Positions 58,514-64,000 of a DNA stretch of 64,000 nt are shown one piece after another. The notes beneath the pieces were generated by a model, which searched no databases, was not told where the DNA came from, and saw only the letters and a list, made by a program, of their open reading frames with translations. This DNA is from Mesorhizobium sp. M7A.F.Ca.US.008.03.1.1 (GTDB lineage Bacteria; Pseudomonadota; Alphaproteobacteria; Rhizobiales; Rhizobiaceae). The position numbers and the translations under genes are program-made. The stretch is from contig NZ_RZRU01000014.1 of assembly GCF_003997495.1 (NCBI RefSeq), positions 1-64,000 on the forward strand, read 5' to 3'. How positions within the stretch are numbered: the stretch's first letter is position 1; every line of letters begins with the position of its first letter.

Positions 58514-59356
58514 CTATGCCTGGTTGTACAGATCCCAGGCCGTGCCGCCATCGGCATCGTCGTGAATGATCGCCATCAGCCCGCGCACGACAGCGCTCGG
58601 GTTGGCGTGCTGGTAGATGTTGCGGCCATAGACCATGCCAAGCGCACCCTGTGCCATCAAGGCGGCCGACTTGTCGAACACGGCGCGCAGATCCTCCTTG
58701 CCGCCGCCGCGCACCAGCACCGGGCAGCGCGCCGCCTCGACGACGCGGTGGAAGTCGTTGGGATCGGTGCTCGGATCGGCCTTGACGATATCGGCACCCA
58801 TCTCGCGGGCAAGCCGGGTCAAGGTGACGATCTTTTCGGCATCGCCGTCCACCATGTAGCCGCCATGCTCAGTGACCGGCAGCATGGCCAGCGGCTCGAT
58901 CATCAGCGGCAGGCCGTATTTCTCGCAATCGGCGCGCACGCGGGCGATGTTCTGCACGCATTGCCGGAACAGGTCCGGCTCGTCGGGCAGCATGAACAGA
59001 TTGACCACGACGCAAGCCGCATCCATCTCGATGGCGCCAAGCAAGGGCTCGGCTTCGTTCTGCAGCACCGCCCACATCGCCCGGTGCCGTATCTTGTTAT
59101 AGGGATTGCCCATGTCGATGCGCATCACCAGCGCCGGCTTGTCCTTGCCAGGCACGGATTGCAGCAGGTCGGCCTGGCCGTAGTTCATCTGGATGGCGTC
59201 GGGACCGGCCTTGACCAACTGATTGACGACACCGGCCATGTCTTCCAGCCCGGCAAGGAAGCTCGGTTCGTTGCAGACGCCATGATCGATAGCCACGTCG
59301 AGGCAGCGGCCGCCACCGAACAGCCGGTTCATGCGGACTTTCTTGTTTACGCGCAT
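58514..59356 (-). CDS. Class I fructose-bisphosphate aldolase-like (DeoC/FbaB/LsrF) enzyme
   Basis: The 280-residue barrel has DVAIDHGVCNEPSFL, GPDAIQMNYGQADL, the Schiff-base Lys in MGADIVKADPSTDPNDF, and VLVRGGGKEDL. These are marks of the DhnA/FbaB/LsrF class I aldolases. It would cleave a ketose phosphate, giving dihydroxyacetone phosphate, or act like LsrF. It overlaps the GlpD-like gene by ten bases. The position suggests retro-aldol cleavage after kinase and dehydrogenase steps. Confidence 0.87.
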   Translation of the reverse strand: MRVNKKVRMNRLFGGGRCLDVAIDHGVCNEPSFLAGLEDMAGVVNQLVKAGPDAIQMNYGQADLLQSVPGKDKPALVMRIDMGNPYNKIRHRAMWAVLQNEAEPLLGAIEMDAACVVVNLFMLPDEPDLFRQCVQNIARVRADCEKYGLPLMIEPLAMLPVTEHGGYMVDGDAEKIVTLTRLAREMGADIVKADPSTDPNDFHRVVEAARCPVLVRGGGKEDLRAVFDKSAALMAQGALGMVYGRNIYQHANPSAVVRGLMAIIHDDADGGTAWDLYNQA

Positions 59357-61044
59357 AGGGCGCTCCTTTGATGCGTCTGGAGGTCGATGGCGTGCCGGTC
59401 GGCCAGCAAGGCGAGGAAGGTCGAGCGCTCGGTGGCGGCCTCGCTGGCGCTCCAGCCCTTGTGCGCCGCCAGCATGTCGAGAACGGTGTTGACGAGGTCG
59501 AAGCTGAGACCGCCTGAAATGGCGATGGTGGTGCGGCGCAGGAACAGATCAGCAAGGCACTCGACCTGTTCGCGCTCGATGATGCGCCCGATTTCGCTTG
59601 CCGAATAGTCCGACAGTGGCAGCATCTGTTCGCCCGCCGGGTGCGAAACGAAATCCCTGGCCGACGTGCCATAGCGCTGCAGAAGTGTGTGCGCACGCTC
59701 GACCGGCAGGCCATGCTCGGCAGCGAATGACGCGCACCAGACCTGCGGGTCGGCCGGAAAATCACGGCCGCCACCGATGGCCATATCCTGCGTGCCCTTG
59801 CTGCGCGCGAGGCCGAGCCGCTTCAACGCCATATCGGCGGCCAGCGCTCCAAACGAACGGAAGGTGGTCCACTTGCCGCCGATCATGCACAGTGTCGCCG
59901 GCAGGTGTCCGGCCGGTTCGACGAACTCGCAAAAATGATCGCGCGGTATTCGGCTGGTAAAACTGTCCTCGCTGGCGGGCAAAGGACGCACGCCGGCGAA
60001 GCGGAACACGATCTGGTCTTCGGTGACCTTGATCGAGGGAAAAACAAAGGCGAGCGACTGCAGGATGTAGCGCTGCTCATCCTCCTCGCAACGGACCTTG
60101 TCCGGATCGTCCACCCGGATGTCTGTCGAGCCGATCAGCACCTTGCCCAGATAGGGGAACAGGATGCAGATGCGCCCGTCCTCGTTCTCGTAATAGACCA
60201 TGTGGCCGCCGAGTGCGGCGTAGAGTTCTGCATTGTCGACGATGAGATGCGAGCCCTTGGTGCCGCCCATCATCGTCTGCGCCGTCGCCCCGATGGCCTT
60301 GTTGGTCAGGTCGATCCAGCCGCCGCTGGCGTTGATCACCAGTTGCGCCCGTACCGGCAGTTGTTCGCCCGTCAGCGTGTCGGTAATGGAGAGGCCGTCA
60401 CCTGTCGACGATACCTGAGCGTAGTTCAAGGCGCGGGCGTTCGCCGCGCTCGCCATGGCGTCCAGCAGCATCTCCAGGCCGAGGCGTTCGGGCCGGCTCA
60501 CCCAGGCGTCGTAATAGGTCGCCGAATTGCGGATCGCCGGATTGATCGCCGGCCATGTCTTCAAGGTCTCGGCGCGGCCCCTGAACCTGTGCGTAGGCAT
60601 CAAACGCCGAGCCGCGGTGAAAAGGTCATACATGGCCAGCCCGGCTTTGATGACCAGCGCCCCGCGCCGGCTCGGCCGCCGCGTCAGCCCCAGGAAACGC
60701 ACCGCACCGTTGGCAAGGCCGGAGAAAATGTCGAAGATCGGCACCGTCGTCGGCAGCGGGGCCACATAGTGCGGGGCATTTCTCAGCAGCCGGTCGCGTT
60801 CGAGCAGCGATTCGCGCACCAGTTTGAATTCGCCGTTTTCGAGGTAGCGCAGGCCGCCATGCACCATGCGCGACAAGGCAGCACTGGCGCCGCTGCAATA
60901 GTCGCCCTTTTCCGCCAGCACGACATCGACGCCTTGCAGCGCCAGTTCGCGAAAGACGCTGATGCCGTTGATGCCGCCACCGATGACGAGCACGGCGATA
61001 TCAGGCCGGTCGCGCAGACCGGCTAACGTATGGCTACGGTTCAT
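59347..61044 (-). CDS. GlpD-like FAD polyol-phosphate dehydrogenase
   Basis: The 565-residue protein has the FAD motif VLVIGGGINGISVFRELALQ, DYCSGASAALSRMVHGGLRYLENGE in part, GTKGSHLIV and the C-terminal domain with MIGGKWTTFRSFG. This is the glycerol-3-phosphate dehydrogenase family, which also contains erythritol-4-phosphate dehydrogenase EryB. In an operon with an FGGY kinase and an aldolase, it likely oxidises a polyol phosphate to a ketose phosphate. Direct glycerol use is an alternative. Confidence 0.87.
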   Translation of the reverse strand: MNRSHTLAGLRDRPDIAVLVIGGGINGISVFRELALQGVDVVLAEKGDYCSGASAALSRMVHGGLRYLENGEFKLVRESLLERDRLLRNAPHYVAPLPTTVPIFDIFSGLANGAVRFLGLTRRPSRRGALVIKAGLAMYDLFTAARRLMPTHRFRGRAETLKTWPAINPAIRNSATYYDAWVSRPERLGLEMLLDAMASAANARALNYAQVSSTGDGLSITDTLTGEQLPVRAQLVINASGGWIDLTNKAIGATAQTMMGGTKGSHLIVDNAELYAALGGHMVYYENEDGRICILFPYLGKVLIGSTDIRVDDPDKVRCEEDEQRYILQSLAFVFPSIKVTEDQIVFRFAGVRPLPASEDSFTSRIPRDHFCEFVEPAGHLPATLCMIGGKWTTFRSFGALAADMALKRLGLARSKGTQDMAIGGGRDFPADPQVWCASFAAEHGLPVERAHTLLQRYGTSARDFVSHPAGEQMLPLSDYSASEIGRIIEREQVECLADLFLRRTTIAISGGLSFDLVNTVLDMLAAHKGWSASEAATERSTFLALLADRHAIDLQTHQRSALCA

Positions 61045-61065
61045 CGGGGCTGTTGCCTTTTTTGC

Positions 61066-62061
61066 TCAGGCATCCATCGCGGTGAGATGCGCGGCTGCCG
61101 CGGCGTCGATTGCCGCAAGCTCGCTTGCCGCAAGCATGATCTCGCCGGCCCGCGCATTGTCTCGCGCCTGTTCAGGATTGCGCGCGCCGCACAGGGCGAA
61201 GGTGATGCCCGGCTGGGCGAGCGTCCAGGCGATGACGATCTGCGCCGTCGACGCCTGGTGGTTCTCGGCGATGGGGGCGATTGCCTCTTTCAGCTTTGCC
61301 ACCTTCTGACGGTTGGCCGTGGAGAAGCGTGGGTTGTCCTTGCGCTGGTCGTCGCCGCCGAATGTGCGGCCGGGTTCAACCGTGCCGGTGAGCAGCCCCA
61401 GCGCCAGCGACGAATAGCTGAGGGTAGCGATGTCGTGCGCGCGCGTGATCGGCAGCAGGCTGCCTTCGATCTCGCGATCGATCATCGAATAGCGCTCCTG
61501 GATCGCATCGAGCTGGCCGGCGTCGATATAATGGCCGAGGTCTTCGGCGCTGACATTGCTGGCGCCGATGGCGCGGATCTTGCCGGCTGCCTTGAGCTTT
61601 TCCAATACCGCCACCGTCTCGGCGATCGGCGTCGTCGGGTCCTGCCAATGGGTGATGTAGAGGTCGATATGATCGGTGCCGAGACGTCGCAGGCTCTGCT
61701 CGACCTCATGGGCGATGCCGTCGGCGCCAAGATAGCGATGCACCGGCTTGCCGTCCTGGTCGAAGAAATGGCCGCCCTTGCCCGAATGCCAGTTCAGCCC
61801 GCATTTGGTCGCGATCACCACTTTGTCGCGCTTGCCCTTGATGGCGGCGCCGACAATCGCCTCGCTGCGGCCAAGGCCGTAGGCCGGTGCGGTGTCGATC
61901 AGGCTGAGGCCGGCATCGATCGAGGCTTCTATCGCCCTGACCGACTCCTTCTCGTCGGTGCCGCCCCACATCCAGCCGCCAATCGCCCAGGTGCCCAGGC
62001 CCACAGCCGACGCCGATGTGCCGGACTTGCCGATCTGCCGCTGGATTTGTCGAGAATTCAT
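61066..62061 (-). CDS. Aldo/keto reductase (IolS-like)
   Basis: The 331-residue AKR has catalytic Asp/Tyr in LIDTAPAYGLGRSE, Lys in VVIATKCGL and His in LYITHWQDP. The C-terminal cofactor region is ITFALCGARNPEQARDNARA, typical of the IolS/YajO group that uses NADP. It is flanked by the GlpD-like and SorC genes (overlap of four bases with the latter), in the polyol operon. It may reduce or oxidise an aldehyde released by the aldolase. Confidence 0.87.
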   Translation of the reverse strand: MNSRQIQRQIGKSGTSASAVGLGTWAIGGWMWGGTDEKESVRAIEASIDAGLSLIDTAPAYGLGRSEAIVGAAIKGKRDKVVIATKCGLNWHSGKGGHFFDQDGKPVHRYLGADGIAHEVEQSLRRLGTDHIDLYITHWQDPTTPIAETVAVLEKLKAAGKIRAIGASNVSAEDLGHYIDAGQLDAIQERYSMIDREIEGSLLPITRAHDIATLSYSSLALGLLTGTVEPGRTFGGDDQRKDNPRFSTANRQKVAKLKEAIAPIAENHQASTAQIVIAWTLAQPGITFALCGARNPEQARDNARAGEIMLAASELAAIDAAAAAHLTAMDA

Positions 62062-63038
62062 GCTGCCTCCTGTTCGGCCAGCTCGAGGATCTGGAGCCCC
62101 GTGGCCTCGTCCGTGACGATGGTGTCGAGATGGTTCCCACGCATGGCGGCGAGGATCGGCGCGACCTTGCTGGCGCCGCTTGCGATGCCGATCGAGCGCG
62201 GGATGGTGGCGAACTCGTCAAGCGTCAGCGAGACCAGCGAACGGTTGAGCGAATAGTTGCAAAGCTTGCCCTGGCGATCGATGAGATGGGCGAGCAGCTC
62301 GCCTGTCGCTCCGGACTTCTCGATCGCCTGGCGATCGGCATTCGAGGACGGATGCAGATCGTAGTAGCTGGAATCGTCGGTCAGGATGGAGCCGATACCC
62401 ACCACTGCGACATCGGCCTCGCGCGCCTTGCGGAAAACGTCGGCGACGGAACTGATGCCCATCAGCATCTCACGCTGCTGCGCGGTGTCGGCAAACAGCG
62501 GCGCATGGATCTGATAGGCGCGTCCGCCGAGCTTGTCGGCCATCAGCGACGCGACGTGATTGACGTCGGTGTAGTGCTTGCCCTGGACCAGTCCGGTGGC
62601 GGGGATGATTTCGACATCGTAGCGGCGCCCGGGCTTCAGACCGGCAACCAGCGCGCTGACACCCTTGCCGCCGGTGATCGAGATGGTGTCGCCATCCTTG
62701 ATGGTGTCGAGCAGCAGCCCAGCCGCCGCCTCGCCGACCCGCTGCAGGGCGGTGTGTGGGTTGTCGGAGACCGATGGCACCACCATCGCCCGCTCGATGC
62801 CACCCAGCGCCACCAGCCGCGCTTCCAGGTCGACCAGATGGTCGATCGGTGACTTGATCTTGATCTCGACGAGGCCGAGCTGATGACCGCGCTTGATGAG
62901 CCGGTTGACGGTCGCGTGCGAGATGCCGAGTTCCCCGGCGATCTCGGCCTGGGTCTTGCCTTCGACATAATGCAGGACAAGCGCCTGGTGCATCTGGCGG
63001 ACAGCGGCGATGTCGTCGCGGGTGTTGGGAGGGGCCAT
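62058..63038 (-). CDS. SorC/DeoR-family sugar-binding regulator
   Basis: The 326-residue protein has an N-terminal helix-turn-helix (YVEGKTQAEIAGELGISHAT then VNRLIKRGHQLG). A large SorC effector domain contains DTISITGGKGVSALVAGLKP, VVGIGSILTDDSSYYDLHPS and IGIASGASKVAPILAAMRGN. SorC-family proteins bind phosphorylated sugars and regulate adjacent polyol operons such as sorbitol or erythritol (EryD). It lies between the permease and AKR genes, so it should sense a phosphorylated product of the kinase. Confidence 0.88.
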   Translation of the reverse strand: MAPPNTRDDIAAVRQMHQALVLHYVEGKTQAEIAGELGISHATVNRLIKRGHQLGLVEIKIKSPIDHLVDLEARLVALGGIERAMVVPSVSDNPHTALQRVGEAAAGLLLDTIKDGDTISITGGKGVSALVAGLKPGRRYDVEIIPATGLVQGKHYTDVNHVASLMADKLGGRAYQIHAPLFADTAQQREMLMGISSVADVFRKAREADVAVVGIGSILTDDSSYYDLHPSSNADRQAIEKSGATGELLAHLIDRQGKLCNYSLNRSLVSLTLDEFATIPRSIGIASGASKVAPILAAMRGNHLDTIVTDEATGLQILELAEQEAA

Positions 63039-63062
63039 GGCCTTGTTCGGTGCCTTTAGAGT

Positions 63063-64000
63063 TCAGGACTTCTTGCGGTGCAGGAAGTGATCGATCGACA
63101 CCGCCGCCAGCAAGATGCATCCCTTGATCATGTCCTGCCAATAGACCGAGACATCGAGCAGGATAAGCGAGCTCGTCACCACCGACAGCAACGCCATGCC
63201 GAGGATCGCCCCGAAGATGGTGCCCGAGCCGCCATTGAGCGAGGCGCCGCCGATGACGGCCGCGGCGATGATGTTGAGCTCTATGCCGGCGCCGAAGGTC
63301 GGTGTCGCCGCGCCGAAGCGTGCCATGTAGATGACACCGGCCAGTCCGGCGAGGGTCGAGCACAGCACCGTGACCCAGAACTTCACCTGATTGGTCCTGA
63401 TGCCCGAGAACTGCGCGGCCTTCTCGTTGGAGCCGGTATAGAAAACCTTTCGGAAGGCCGTGGCGCGGCGCAGCAGGAAGTCGAAGATCGCCACCACGAC
63501 GACGAAGATCAGGATGACATAGGGGATGTTGTTGAAACTGCCCTGGCCGATGGCCTTGAAAGCGGGCGGCAGGGTGAATAGCGACAGCGGCGTGCCCTTG
63601 GTGACCACAAGGCACATGCCGCGCACGATGACCATGGCCGCCAGCGACGTGATGAAATGATTGAGCCCTATCACCGTGACGAAGAAGCCCATCGCCGCGC
63701 CGATCAGCGCGCTGACGCCAATGCCGATCAGGCTTGCCGTCCATGGATCGAGGCCGGCGAGGAACAGCGCGCCGGAGACCACCATCGAAAAACACACGAC
63801 CGAGCCGACGGAAAGGTCGATGCCGCCGACGATGAGCAGGATGGTCATGCCGACAACGACGATGCCTTCGATGGAAAAGCTCATCAGCATGGCGCGGAAA
63901 TTGCCCCATGTCAGGAAGTGCGGCGAGGCAAAGCTCATGGCGATGCACAGTGCCAGGATGATGACGATCAGCCCGGCCTCGCGCATCGATGCGAGCTGAG
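63063..64000 (-). CDS. RbsC-type ABC permease (5' end outside window)
   Basis: The protein is open at the window edge. An ATG at 63986 exists, but the frame continues upstream as QLASMREAGLIVI, like family members, so the real start lies beyond the window. Hallmarks are GGIDLSVGSVVCFSMVV, SLAAMVIVRGMCLV and SNEKAAQFSGIRTNQVK, ending in RKKS. It is the sugar or polyol channel of the last operon. Its binding protein and ATPase genes are probably beyond position 64000. Confidence 0.88.
   Translation of the reverse strand, partial: QLASMREAGLIVIILALCIAMSFASPHFLTWGNFRAMLMSFSIEGIVVVGMTILLIVGGIDLSVGSVVCFSMVVSGALFLAGLDPWTASLIGIGVSALIGAAMGFFVTVIGLNHFITSLAAMVIVRGMCLVVTKGTPLSLFTLPPAFKAIGQGSFNNIPYVILIFVVVVAIFDFLLRRATAFRKVFYTGSNEKAAQFSGIRTNQVKFWVTVLCSTLAGLAGVIYMARFGAATPTFGAGIELNIIAAAVIGGASLNGGSGTIFGAILGMALLSVVTSSLILLDVSVYWQDMIKGCILLAAVSIDHFLHRKKS

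Overview
The window is high-GC alphaproteobacterial DNA and most resembles a Mesorhizobium-type member of the Rhizobiales. The reasons are dense accessory catabolism with many ABC transporters, GntR, SorC and TetR regulators, a rhizobial-type C-P lyase cluster with two phnE genes, and several families of intergenic palindromic elements seen in this order. This assignment is inferred from gene content. I saw no rRNA, tRNA, CRISPR array, transposase or phage gene.

Layout. 0.2-1.9 kb: a three-gene copper-handling cluster (DUF2946, PCu(A)C, YcnI-like). 2.0-10.9 kb: a sugar or sugar-acid locus with a tandem-winged-helix GntR regulator divergent from an altronate-dehydratase-like enzyme, an aldo/keto reductase, an RbsBAC-type importer and a zinc alcohol dehydrogenase. 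11.2-22.1 kb: the phosphonate operon phnF, phnGHIJK, phnL, a hexapeptide acetyltransferase and phnCDEE. phnM is absent, and a palindromic element lies inside the 3' end of phnJ. 22.4-29.9 kb: two divergent sugar-acid operons (three TIM-barrel isomerase/epimerases, a Gfo/Idh/MocA oxidoreductase, an enolase-superfamily enzyme, a FadR-type regulator and a D-2-hydroxyacid dehydrogenase). 30-35.6 kb: unrelated single genes, with fossils of an MFS transporter and an AraC gene.

35.6-41.4 kb: a carbohydrate importer with two ATPases and an extra 73-residue membrane protein. 41.7-45.0 kb: a TetR regulator divergent from an operon of UPF0261 (Tm-1 N-terminal-like), PEP-hydrolase-like TIM barrel and cupin genes. 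45.2-52.9 kb: an M24 peptidase divergent from a complete dipeptide-type importer plus an L-2-amino-thiazoline-4-carboxylate hydrolase homologue. 53.0-55.4 kb: a small redox group (NmrA-like, DsbA/FrnE-like, LysR). 55.4-64.0 kb: a polyol or ketose operon (GMC oxidoreductase, FGGY kinase, class I aldolase, GlpD-like dehydrogenase, aldo/keto reductase, SorC regulator and an RbsC-like permease that runs off the window edge).

The most interesting signals cross gene boundaries. A FadR-type palindrome TGGT-N3-ACCA recurs upstream of the sugar-acid operons, the two-ATPase importer and the M24/dipeptide cluster, which suggests one regulon spanning at least 20 kb. Palindromic elements of about 120-190 bp are scattered between genes. 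One sits in frame inside a transporter ATPase between its Walker A motif and Q-loop, and another extends PhnJ. Strong hairpins follow three of the four solute-binding-protein genes, and the fourth is followed by a palindromic element.
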